This document shows positions 1-12,700 of a stretch of 64,000 nucleotides of DNA, piece by piece. How positions within the stretch are numbered: position 1 is the first letter of the stretch; the number at the start of each line of letters is the position of its first letter. The notes under the pieces were generated by a model. It had not been told where the DNA came from. It saw only the letters and a program-made list of their open reading frames with translations, and did no database searches. The DNA is from Palaemon carinicauda (taxonomy: Eukaryota > Arthropoda > Malacostraca > Decapoda > Palaemonidae): assembly GCF_036898095.1 (NCBI RefSeq), contig NC_090765.1, positions 33,628,007 through 33,692,006 of the forward strand. Direction: 5' to 3'. The translations under genes were made by a program, and so were the position numbers.

Positions 1-665
1 ACAATCATAGCATAGATATAGCTTATGGTAGGTGTCGAAGTGTGGTTGTCTGTGATGAGGAGAGGGTTCTCTTGGAGACACTATCAGGAGCTGCAGAAGG
101 CTGGAAACCATTCTGCATAATGCCATAGTGGAGCTATGAGAGTTCTTGAGAGGCTGGCCGATGTTCTAGCCTTCCTGAGTGCCCTTCTCCAGACAAAACA
201 GGGACGATACGTAAGCGTCATTGTTGTACCCACCTTAGTTGGCCTGTTTCTTGCCAGAGCGCCTTCAGGTCTAGGGCTGGAGAGCAACGGCACCCTGAGG
301 TTCAGGGGTGTTGCAAACAGATCCCTAGTTGGAGGACCCTGTAAAGTCGGGGCTTTGTCGGCTACAAGGTGATCCAAAGACCATTCGGTATACCTTCTCT
401 GAGATGCTGTGCACAGATTGTCGGCGAGCACATTCCTCTACTCTAGTCTGGAATGAAGCTGGCTGATAGATGCACCGAACGGACTTTGGCCCATCTTAGT
501 GTTTATATTGTTAGATGGGAAGAGGCTGCGAGCTTGTCGCTGTGAGTCTCTATGTGGTGTGTGGTGTTGTCGCCCATCACTTCACTTGTGCTGCATTCTC
601 CCCATAATTAAAGGGCTTAGGTTTGTATGTCTAGGAAAAATACAAATTATTAAAATTTATCATAC
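1..665. mobile_element. DIRS remnant L (rearranged)
   Basis: On the - strand at 431-84, a reading frame with LADNL, TEWSLDHLVADKAPTL, TRDLFATPLN and SRTLIAPLWHYAEWFP aligns with the end of the RNase H region of element A (10340-10700). At about 605-665, on the + strand, there is a DIRS right terminus (AATTAAAGGGCTTAGGTTTG then TAGGAAAAATACAAATT). Coding strand and terminus point opposite ways, so the copy is rearranged. The element continues left of the window. Confidence 0.6.
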
Positions 666-719
666 AGTATTTATTTTAGTTTTTGTTTCCATGTTGAGCC
701 CTTATGTTTTTATTGACAG

Positions 720-894
720 ATAAGTGTGAGTAGTAGAAGGATACAGTTTTGCCCTTGGTTATGCTGCACAGTTATCTTGGCCATTCTCTGCTTTATTGCA
801 CAACTACACACCCTTCATCCATTATGGCTTGGCATTGCAGTGATCGTACAGTCAGTAATGCTCATGTACAGAGTGCATCGCAAAGTTATACGAG
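720..894 (+). CDS. PIGH: PIGH exon (hydrophobic hairpin)
   Basis: The acceptor AG is at 718-719 after a T-rich tract, and the donor GTAAGT starts at 895. The exon opens in phase 0 and ends after the first base of a codon. It encodes FCPWLCCTVILAILCFIAQL, a short turn and a second hydrophobic run ending in YRVHRKVIR, matching the two membrane-associated segments of PIG-H proteins. There is no convincing in-frame ATG, so this is an internal exon. Confidence 0.85.
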
Positions 895-3516
895 GTAAGT
901 TTTCTTTTTTATAAATTCTATTTATTCCGGCACTAAATACAAAACTTTTGCCTTTTACGTAGGAGTATTATTCAGTGCTAGCTGAAAACCAGCCTTTTGC
1001 GAAGTGTAACTACCCTCCGCTAATTAAAGGAGGTGGGTATCAGTGATAACCCACCACCCCGGTCACACTAGCACTAGTAAACAACTGTAACTTTTTATTT
1101 CGGTTTGGTGAAGTACAGATGTCTTACTCCTTTTCTGAAACCCAAAAAATATAAAGTTTTCATTTTGAACTGGACTAAAAAGCAAATAGATTTTTTCATT
1201 CTTTCTCTTTTCAGGTGTGAGTGCCTGTGAGATCCCATTAAAGAATATGTGTTTGTCCTGGTCTTGAAGGGTGCCGATGCGGCACCTTCATGTCCGCTGA
1301 GATGTAACCTCATGATCTCAGTCCTGCGTGTAGGGGTCCCTCCGGTACGCAGGAGTTTCCTAGGGAAGTGTGTTGGGAGTAGTCACCTTCTCAGAGGTTA
1401 AAGTTTAGTAGGCGATGGAATAAGAAGGTGAACAGGGATTGCGAGGTCAGCCTCGAAGGGGAAGAAACCTTGCCATTGTTTTCCGTCAACTTGTCCCCTC
1501 CATGATGACTGCTCATTTGACTTCCTCTGGGAATCGGATGAGTATAAGTGGCAATCATGTGACACCAGGATTACCTTGCGTGCTGGGAGCCTCCGTTGCT
1601 TTCCCTAGAGAAGCAGTGCCAGCTGCTGCCGAAAGGGAATCTCTTTCTGACAAAGAAGTTTGTCTTTTGTGGCCTTCCTTGGGGCTCGTGGGTTCCCCTT
1701 GCAAGGAAAGATTGCAAGATGCTTTACGGTTCGACGTGCAACTGGAGCAGACATCTTCCCCAGGGGTTAATTCCAATCTTTCCCCCAAAGCTCCATAGGT
1801 CAATAACCGAAAGAGTCGTGCGCGCTCAGCTGTCCTGACCTCATCTTCTGCTCGCTCCGACATTTGCTCTACTTTGGCAGGCGGGGAGTGAGCAGTTGCT
1901 GACAAGCACTCCATGGAGTGACTTGACGGGTGACACCTTTGAGGGGAAGCCAGGGACTAGCTCTTGCTACGTCCATGGAATCAATCTTTTGGTCGAGTTC
2001 AATCAGCTGGGAGAGAGACAAACTGAGCTTTCTGAAGGGCGGCTTCCAGGTGGTGGACAACCTTCCCCTTTGAGGGAGAGGCATTCTCCATCCGGTGTTG
2101 GAGGATCTTCCCTTTTGAGAGACATCCCCTTCACCGACTTCTCTGCAGCAGCCCCCTTGCCCGCAAAGAGATATGCCATCAAAAGCAAAACAGGTTGATC
2201 GTTCTTCCTGTCCACAGGATAGACAACCTTTTTCTGAGTGGTCTCCTTTGCTGGGGTTTCACTGAAGGGCGTAGGATTTGTCCATGCCCCGCTTTAGTCC
2301 ATAAGAGCGCGGCTTTTTGGAGCTGGACAATGATAGTGGGATGTGACTGCCTGCGATCACTCTCCCTTATCATCATATCCATAGGACACAATGTAGCAGT
2401 ACGCACTATGTAAGGATGAGCTCTTGCGAGCTTGCACCTTTGGTCTCTCCTTCTCGCAAGGAAAAACTTGCTTTTCTGCCTGCGTGCTAAACACCTGCCC
2501 TTCTTGGGGAAAAGGTGAGTACAAGAATGTGTCTTCTAGATGCACTAGTAAGCAGGCTAAGCACACTGACCAACTTCCAGTGGACGAGTCTTTCGCAGTA
2601 TTGCGCACCCTACCACCTAGCGAGGTGGGAGGGCGAGCTCTTATGCTGGAGGAAGGTAAGTGTGCTGTTACTATGTGCATTGCTTGTTCTAGTGAGTTTC
2701 CATCAAGATTCGCGAATGCTAGAGGCTTTGTCTAAAGCAAAGGCGAGTTCTGCCTCACTAGCGTGCAGGTAGACTACCTCTTACCTGTGCGAAATGATGA
2801 AGGTGCGCATGCGAGTGGTCTTTGTCAGCCCTTGCCTGGTCAGGGCTCACCCTATGGTCTTTCTACAATGCGGGTTCTTTAGCAATGGAGAGTAGGTTTT
2901 CCTGCTCTGGCTGATCATGGGGCAGGACAGGTTGACAGCGCTTACTTTAGCACATAAGACGAGCACAAAGACGACCGGGAGCAACCATCCCTTCAACCCC
3001 TTCCTTTCCAAGGTACTTTTAAGGGAACCGTCTGCTGTGGTGTTTTGACATACCAACTTTCAGAAATAAAGAATTATTTTATTGCTTCTGTGTATGCGTA
3101 AACATATTGTACATGCTCTCCAGAAGTTTCAGCCAATTATTTTTACAAATAATGAAGATATAGCAGTCTTTAAATGATGACGTCATCCTTACTGTGTCGT
3201 CTGCATGACTGAGTTTGACAGAATCTTCTTTGTGTGTTTATTTTTGCATATATATAGCAATTTTTTCACTTGTTTCGAAATCTTGTACATCTGGCAGAAA
3301 TGGAAGGCATTGGTAGAGCGCAGTTGAACGAAATCGACTAATATGAGAACAGCAGCCAGAGTTTCCAAAGACTTATAGAAGTTATAATGCATGTGTTTGT
3401 TTACTTGAAGTTCGTATGTACATTGTGTTTTCACAACGTCCTCGGGAACTTATAGCAAGGCCAATGTTACCTAAGGTCATAGAAAGAACAAATAGTCAAT
3501 TTTTTTTCAAATAATG

Positions 3517-3599
<83 letters not shown>

Positions 3600-3674
3600 T
3601 TGAACTGCCATCTATATCAACCAAATGTTATCACTCCTAAGTTAAATTCTCTCATTACTGTATAGAATAATTCA

Positions 3675-3757
<83 letters not shown>

Positions 3758-6700
3758 TCACACTTATTTAAGTAGTTAATTGAGCTTAAATAAAACATTT
3801 ATGTACATTTGTTTTAAATTTTTGGTTTATTTTATCAATCTAAGTATTTTGGGAGCATATCAAAGCTAGGAGAAGATATGCCCCATTATTCTAAAGTTAA
3901 ATACACTTTGTAACAAAAGCTCTAAAATCTGTGTTTTGTGAACTGAAAGGATTCTTTCAACCAAGAGTCTCTGTCACTAGCAGTGAGAAAACTAAAATGC
4001 TGTACCCGATACATTTCCATTGCTATGCGCTACTATGTAAGTGCATTATGAGACTAGAGGGACATGTCTATGGAAGTGAGAGAAAACAGGAAATTTTAAA
4101 CTTTAAAATAAACGTCGACATAAAACTTGCTTTTAGTAGGAAGGCATTTGAACTTGAGGTGAGTGTAGAAATGATCAATTTCTTTACAATTCCATATTAT
4201 TGTTATAGAAGTTCTGCAGTTAGAGAAATGCATTTTATTAATTATGGTTTAAAACATATAAGCATTGCATATTATTCAGAGAATCTTTTCTTTTTTCATT
4301 CAGAAACATTACTTGTCGTGGCTGGGCTTGGAGTACAAACTACAATTACATTTTACAGTGGTCGCCAACATACCCGTTTCATTCTGTGGAGTGATGTTAT
4401 TGACATTATCATTGCAGAGACTATAACAATGGTAAGTACAGCAAACAAATTTTTACTCAGATTTCATTTTTTGTTGCTAACTTTTATTATAAGGCCTTAG
4501 TTTTTAATCTTGCTCGCATTATATGAAATGCAATCCATAGCCTTTCATAACCTCCATTCTTCAATATACAGGAGGGGAGACTATCAAATGTTTACATTGA
4601 AAAAAATTGTCTTGCAATATTTAGGTTGCGGATTGTTTTTTCATGTTAGGATGGACCTGGATAGATCTCATCGTCCTCAGATGCTATCTATTCTCCATTA
4701 TTATGTGATGTATTTGAGTCTTATTCTCAAAGTATTTTTAATTAGGGTAATTCTTTGTGATTATCACATTTTTTTCATATATTATGTATTTGCATTATAA
4801 TGGATCACCTTTTTGTATAAAAGTGTTGAGTGTGTTGTCCTCTTGAATGAGAATCTGGTCAACATGATTGATAGGTGTATCTATTCTTGTGTGTTAAATT
4901 ACTGAATGAAAGACAAACCCTTGTACAATTATGAATGTAAACATGCTTTTGTTCCATAAGTGACATACAAACCACGCTAATTAATAAGGGTTATCACTTT
5001 TGGCGTAGCTGAAATGACGAGCCATTAGAATTTTAACGAGGGTTTACTACCCCACTGCTAGTTAGTGGTTTGGGGGGGGTGTTAGGGAGGGTAGCTTGGT
5101 TACCCCTCCCCCCCTCACACACACCTGTGCTTGAGCTCACTTTGCTCTCGGCTTGGGTGGTAGTCGGACGTGTCCGCTCTCACCCTCGCCTCTCTGACAG
5201 CCATTAATGCATTTTTGCTTTCTCTTCTACAGGTGTGTTTGTGAAGTTGGCCTCTGCTATCATGCGCAAGTGTCCTGGATTACCCGACCGCCCTTGTGGT
5301 ACATTTATGTCGGCGGTCGAGACGGACCCTCACACCCTTTGTCCTTATTGTAGGGGCCAATGGTGTGATAGAACTAATAAGTGTGGTGAGTGTAGGGAGT
5401 GGTCTACCTCCCAGTGGGAGAGGTTTTCTCGGCGACGGAAGAAGTCCAAGCGGGATATTTCTCCTTCGAAGGTTTCTTTGAAACGAGAAATTCTCAAGGA
5501 CTCTTCTTCCGTTGCCCAAACCTCCTCCGAAGCTCCCGCTCGATCGGTTTCTTCCGAGAGACTGTCGAGGGGTAGCGTAGGCCATAGTTCTGTTTCCGGA
5601 CCTGGGGGTTCGGGAGAGGGCGTTGCCTCCCATAGCGAGGCAGCTCCTCCTCCTCCCCTGGGGGAGGAATTAAATGTTAATGTAAGCACTAATGATTTGT
5701 TCCAGCTTTGGTCTTCCTTGGGGCTCGAGGGTTCGCCCTCCAAGAAAGCCTTGTTTGACATGATCCGGTTGGGTGCCGCCGTCAAACAATCGCCGACTTT
5801 GGCAGAGGTTGATCCTCTGTCTATCGTCGACGTTGTGGTGGCAGAGGCTTCCGATGCGGTATCTCCGACCTCTGCAACTGATCAACTTTCTGTAGCTGAA
5901 GGCTTAGTTTCTCCCTCTGCTCAATCTTCGAGGGAGGAACTAAGTCCAAAAGTCTCTCCTGCCGGTGATTCTCCCCCTCGGGGGAGTTCACTCACAGAGA
6001 CTTCTCTTCGGATGACTGCTGACGGTCAGCTCGCTGACCCAACGGCCCCCAGAGGGTGCATATGGCGTAAAGCTCGCCTTCCTCTTCGCCGGAGAGGCCT
6101 TCCTTCACCTCACAAGGGTGTGAGGAGGTGCCTCTTCGGTTCATCTTCATCGCCGCAGAGGAGCCTTGTCATCGATCTCCGACTGATCCTACTACAACCC
6201 TGGACCTCTTCTGCGGATCGTTCGCGATCTCCTTCGGTGGAAGGTCGTCCTTACAAAGGACACGTCGACCTTCCACCCATCAGACCTGCTGACCTGCTGT
6301 CGCCGTTCCTGGCTACTGATGCGCTGTGGGCGCCTACCCATCCTGTTTTTGTGAGACAGGCAACGGTTCCTTCGGGGCAACAAGGGCGTATGCACAAATT
6401 GACTCATACGTCCCCTATGCGCCAGTGCTCTTCTGCTGCCGACGATCCTGATAAGGCGTGTCAGCGCTCATCTGCGCGCCAGCGCTCACCGTTGGCTGAT
6501 ATTTCTGCTAAAGCGCGCCAGCGCTCACCTGCGCGCCAGCGCTCACCGTTGGCTGATATTTCTGCTAAAGCGCGCCAGCGCTCACCTGCGCGTCAACGCT
6601 CACCTGCCCGCCAGCACTCCCCTGATCGCCAGTGCGCAGTTCTGCGCGCCATACGCGCTATCGTTCTCCTGCGCGCCAGTGCTCGCCAACGCGCCAGCGC

Positions 6701-9700
6701 TCGCCTGCGCGCTAACGATCTCCTGCGCGCCCACGATCTTCTGATCTGGGCGCAGTATGGAAGTTGAATGCTTCCCCTGCTCGTCAGCGCTCGTCAACGC
6801 GCCAGCGCGCCATCGTTCTTCACCTGTGTGCCATCCCTCGCCAGCACGCATTCGCGCGTAGTCACCCACTCGTGCCCATGAGGATGCGCGCCCACACCCA
6901 TCTCCCCAGTCTGATGAGCGCCCGCGCGCAAGAGACGTCTCTCCTGCGCGCGCGCCAAACGGTATCATCGCCCGCACGGGCTCTTCATCCTGATCCTGCG
7001 CGCACGCGAGCGCGCAAACTACCTTTTGTGCACCCTCTGCTGTCTCCGGCACACGCTCCTAGGCGCCATCGCTCACCCACGTGCACCCTCGCCATTGCCC
7101 TCGCGCGCCAACAGTCTCCCGCGCGCGACCCCGGGTATTCCCCATCGCGCGAGCGCCAGCGAACTCCCCAGCGCGATCGCCAATACCCTCCCACGCGCGA
7201 TGCTGCAGGACAATGTGCGGAAAGGTCGCCATCGCCACATCCCCCCCCCTCGCAAGCCCAGAACAGCGCACTCGCCGGCCGGGGGGAAGGTTCCAGAAAG
7301 GTCCAGGGACATTTCTTCTGCATCATCTTCTTTTCAGGCGAACCCCCCTTTGGTAACTCCTCCCAGGGATCGGTCGATCCCTTTCCTTCCAGAGGGAGTA
7401 TCTGACAGCACAGCCGTCAGCCAGCAGCCTTGGTTTGGCACACTGGTCAGAGCGGTCGTGTAGGCTTTTAAGCCTGTTCTCTCTGCCCTGGGCCACAAAT
7501 CCTTAGGAGCTTCCACTCCCCTGAAAAGGAAAAGAGGCGTTTCAAACGTGGTAACTTCTCCGAGGGCAAAGCTGACTCCTCGTAAGTCTTTGAGGCAGGC
7601 CTCCTCACCCCCCCAGACTTTTTCTCCCTTCCCTTCGGACGAAGACTTCCCGTCCTCAGGGGAGTCATGTGAGGTGAGGCCTTCCCCCATCGCACCAATG
7701 AGGGAAACCCCACCTCGCGCTAGAAAGTCTTCTCGGGTAGGAGCGGAGAAGAGCCTGCCCCCGTCGTTGTTGGAGTTTTGCATCCCTCCCAGGAGGGAGT
7801 CGAAGGACTCCAAGACGGTACCAAAGTCTTCATCAAGACTTAGACTGGAGCCATCCAGTCATTCGGAGAACATCCGCGAGTCCCCCCAAGAAGAGCCTTT
7901 GGGGACAGGAGACTTCGCTGCTAGTCTTTCAGGAGGAGAGCTGCAGGAGTCAGAACATGCGTTCTGGCAGGTTCTGACCCTTATGAGGACTCTCAATGGG
8001 TTTGCTGACCCAGAGATTCCTCCTCGTGAGGGCAAAGACACGGTCTTGGACCGAGTCTTTGGGACTCAAAAACCCTCGAAGGCCAGTGCGGCTTTGCCCT
8101 GGTCTCAAGGGGTCAAGAGTGCCAGGGATAAGATCAAAGTCCAGCTCTCCGAGCTTGCCTCCTCCAGCCATTCCAGCACCAGCAACAAGCTCCTCCCACC
8201 TCCTTGTGTACAACAGAGGAGGTACTTCGACATTGTAAAGGAGACTTGTTTGGCTCTTCACCATTCGTTGGAAGAGCTTAACAGGGGAGTCCCTCTTGAG
8301 AGACACTCCAACCGGCAGGTCTCATTCTCGGCGACTGAGATCCTTAGCCAGAAGAAGGTGGTGAAGTGTGCCATGCAGGCCACTTCGTGGCTGGAAATCT
8401 GGCTAGGGACCTTAGGTATCCTGATACGTTCGGAGGATTTATCCAAATAATGTACCAGGAAGGCTATGGAGACCTTTTTACTCTCGGGCACTCGCACGAT
8501 CGAGTTTCTAGCCCACCAAGTCTCGAACTTGTGGGCTAACACCATCTTGAAACGTCAAGATGCCGTGTCTGAGAGGTTCCAACAAAAGGTCTCTAACACC
8601 GAGATTAGCAGGCTCAGACATTCTTCCGTGATGGAAACGAACTTGTTTGAGCCTAGGGACGTGGAGCAGGCCGCTGAGAGGTGGAGGAAGTCCCACCAAG
8701 ATTCCCTCCAACATAGGGCTCTGACATCTAAGCCCTATAAACCTCCAGCACCCCAGCAGCCACGCCCTACCAAGACCACGAAACCGGCAGCGGCAGTAAA
8801 GACGACGGTGTCTAAGCCCTTTCCTGTCAAGGACAAGAAAGGCAAGAAGTCCTCCAGGGGAGGGAAGAATCCTAGAGGGAGCGGCTGAGGCCGCAAATGC
8901 TAGGAGTGGCCATCCTCCTGCATGTCCGCCAGTGGAGGGATGCCTACAAAAGTGCGTGAATAGGTGGCAGCAACTCGGGGCCGATTCCTGGACAATTTCC
9001 ATAATCAGTCAGGGATATCGCGTCCCGTTCACAACATCTCTACCTCCCCTGACAGCGAATCCAGTATCATTGAGCTCCCTTGCCATGGGATCAGCAAGGG
9101 GGCAAGCACTTCGGGCAGAAGTCCAGACCATGTTGAAGAAGGACGCTCTCCAAGAGGTCGTCGACGGCTCCCCCAGCTTCTTTAGTCGACTCTTCCTTGT
9201 AAAGTAGGTGTCTGGAGGCTGGAGACCAGTCATCGACCTCTCAGCTCTGAACAAGTTTGTCAAGCAAACTCCGTTCAGCATGGAGACCGCAGACACGGTC
9301 AGACTTGCAGTGAGACTGCAAGACTTCATGTTTACATTGGATCTGAAGGACGCGTACTTCCAGATCCCAGTCCATCCGTCTTCAAGGAAGTACTTAAGAT
9401 TCAGCCTAGACAACAAGATCTACCAGTTCAAGGTGCTGTGTTTCGATCTCTCCACAGCACCACAGGTTTTCACCAGAGTCTTCACCCTAATATTGTCTTG
9501 GGCACACAGGATCGGCATCCGTCTCCTCCATTATCTGGACGACTGGCTGATCCTAGTAGACTCGGAGTCATCCCTTCTTCAACACCGAGACAAACTTCTG
9601 GGACTTTGCCAGGATCTGGGGATCATGGTAAATCTCGAGAAGTCCTCTCTGCTTCCCACTCAAAGACTGGTACAGTATATCTAGGCATGATCATAGACAC

Positions 9701-12700
9701 CAATCTCCACAAAGCCTTCCCATCAGAAGACAGGATAGCAAGGCTGAGGAGGGTCGCAAGTCCTCTCCTCAGACGAGAAGAACTCCCAGCCCAATCGTGG
9801 TTACGTCTCCTCGGTCACCTCTCATCGTTGGCTCGTCTAGTTCCCAACGGTCGCCTCAGGATGAGATCTCTCCAGTGGCAACTCAAGTCCCGGTGGAATC
9901 AGGGTTACGATTCCCCTGACGTCATGATCCCTATGGGACCTGCGGAACAGACGGATCTCCAGTGGTGGGTGACACTCGAGAACCTATGAAGAGGAGTGGA
10001 TCGTCTCGTCCTCCCCCGGATTTGATGCTGTTTTTGGACGCCTCAAAGAAAGGGTGGGGGCCCACGTTCTGCACCACAGGACCTCAGGCCTGTGGTCAGA
10101 ATCAGAAAAGTGCCTCCATATAAATCTTCTAGAGATGAAGGCTGTCTTCCTGGCCCTTCAACAGTTCCAACAATACCTGGCGGGTCATTTTGTGGTGGTG
10201 TTGAGCGACAACAACACAGTAGTGGCTTACATCAACAAGCAAGGAGGTACCTTTTCGAAGCAGCTATCCCATCTCGCAGTAAAGATACTGAGATGGACCG
10301 AAGTCCACTCGATTTCACTATCGGCACGTTTCATTCCAGGCAAGAGGAATGTACTCGCCGACAGTCTGAGCAGAGCATCTCAGATAGTGAGTACCGAGTG
10401 GTCTTTGGGTCGTCTAGTAGCCAACAAAGTCCTGACTTTGTGGGGTTCCCCGACTAAGGATCTGTTCGCGACAGCATTGAACTTCAAGCTTCCCCTGTAC
10501 TGCTCCCCAGTCCCGGATCCCAAGGCACTCTGGCAAGATGCCTTCCAACAACGGTGGGACAACATCGACGTGTACGCCTTTCCCCCGTTCCGTCTGATGA
10601 GGAAGGTGCTCAACAAGACCAGAATATTGGTCAATCTTTCAATGACCCTCATAGCTCCGCTATGGCATCACGCAGAATGGTTTCCGGACCTTCCGCAACT
10701 CCTAACGGAACTTCCGAGAGAACTCCCTCCGCGACACGAGCTACTCAGACAACCACATGCCATCATCTTCCACAAAGCCGTAGCTTTGCTATGACTTCAC
10801 GCCTGGAGACTATCCAGCATCTCCTCGCTGAGAGAGGATTTTTGCCATAAGTTGCGATTAGGATGTCTGGACATCTGCGAAAGTCATCCGCATCTGTCTA
10901 CCAGGCAAAGTGGAAAGTCTTCTGTGGTTGGTGTCGTGGAAGGGATATCTCTCCACTCGATGCCACTATTCCAGCAATAGCGGAGTTCCTTGTGTATTTG
11001 CGGGAAGAAATGCGCCTTTCAGTCTCGGCGGTGAAAGGCTATCGCTCAGCCGTAAGTCTAGCCTTCAGGCTCAAAGGAATGGACATTTCTTCCTCGCTGG
11101 AACTTTCCCTACTCATACGAAGTTATGAACTTACCTGCCCTCAGTCGGAAGTGGGACCTCCATGGAACCTGGTTCGAGTTCTCAGGTCTCTTAAGAGACC
11201 TCCCTATGAACCATTACGCCAGGCTTCAGATCGCCACCTAACTTGGGAGACGGTGTTCCTACTAGCTTTGGCCTCAGCCAAGTGAGTCGGTGAACTTCAT
11301 GGTCTCTCATATGACATCGCCCATTCAAGGGGATGGGGGGAGGTAATATTCAAATTCGTCCCTGAGTTTATTGCTAAGACTCAGAATCCGGGGGTGCCGG
11401 ACCCTCGGTTCGACTCCTTCCAGATTTAGAGTCTTCGTTCTGTAACAGATGACCCAGACCATCTCCTACTGTGCCCAGTAAGGAGTTTGAGGCTATATCT
11501 CAAAAGAACGGCTGCAGAGGAGGGTCATCAAGAACACCATCTCGGCATGGATTCGTAGGGTGATTCATCTGTCCCTGAATCCAGACCCTCCTCCATCACG
11601 TCGCCCTAGAGCACATGATGTCAGGCGTAGCTACGTCCCTGGCCTTCAAGAAAAATTTCTCAGTGATGCAGGTTCTTCAAGCTGGGGTGTGGAAGCATCA
11701 GACGATGTAGTGGTTTGCGGACTGTGGCCAAGGGTAGCACCCAAACTGCCTAGTATCCGAATGCCGACCACAACCCGACGTTCACTACACAACAAACATA
11801 CAACGGTGGAATACCCAAAAACCTAAGTAACAGTTCAAAGCACTGGGCACCACCCCTTGATTTATAATGGGCAAGGGGACCCAGCTAGATCCTGACTTAA
11901 ACCTTTGCTTCTCCAGCTTGCTGATCATAAATATAAGAACATTAGGTGAAAGGGATTATTATAAGTTATTTGAAAGATTAAAAAAACCGTGGCTGAGTAG
12001 GGGAACCCAGTGGTTTAAGGAACTGGAATGAGATGCTGTATTATAAAAAACAAGAAAAAAAATATTTAACCAAAACTGTTAGGATTACAATTACATTGAC
12101 CCATCAATCCAAATAGAAAATTAAAGGCAAAATTAGCATCCCTTTACATCAAGCTTCAGCCACAGGATAACCAGATAAACAAATTTTGAAAAAGAATAAA
12201 AAGTTATTCACATACTGGTCACTCACTTTTACTAAGCCATCTCAAACCAACCACCCATAAGAAATATATAAATCTGTGAGACTACTGAGCTACAATACTT
12301 TCCCCTGAATCACTACTGTCCTTTCAATATCCAGTTCACCACTAAACTGCAAAGTCACCTAAAATTATCAAACTCTAAACGTTAAGGCCGCATACGATGC
12401 CGTGCAGGTCTCTGCAGGCCCACAATAACAATGTCTCAAAAATTTTGTCAACAACACGAGCAATCGCCAATAGCCTTATAATACATTGGTTGTGGTGTTA
12501 TTCAGTCAAACACATGATGGTACTTACAGTTCACAGGCAGTGAAAAATTAATACAGAGCAGACACACACACCACTACACACTGGTAACAGGCCATCAACC
12601 ACATTCATAATTGTTATGAGCAGTACTAGACAGATTCTCTGTTCCTATATTCTGTACATACAGTGGTCTCGAGTAAATTTCCCTTACAATTGGGAACTTC

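Noticed and set aside
3931..4500. 189-codon frame as a separate gene
   Set aside because: Only 4304-4431 is conserved PIGH; the rest is intron read-through past valid splice sites.
6600..7330. Several - strand frames of 70-150 codons
   Set aside because: Shadows of the GC-rich gag repeat block; the + frame matches copy B.
8902..10794. Gypsy/LTR retrotransposon interpretation of element A
   Set aside because: No protease, DDE integrase or LTR; inverted termini, internal complementary region and tyrosine recombinase instead.
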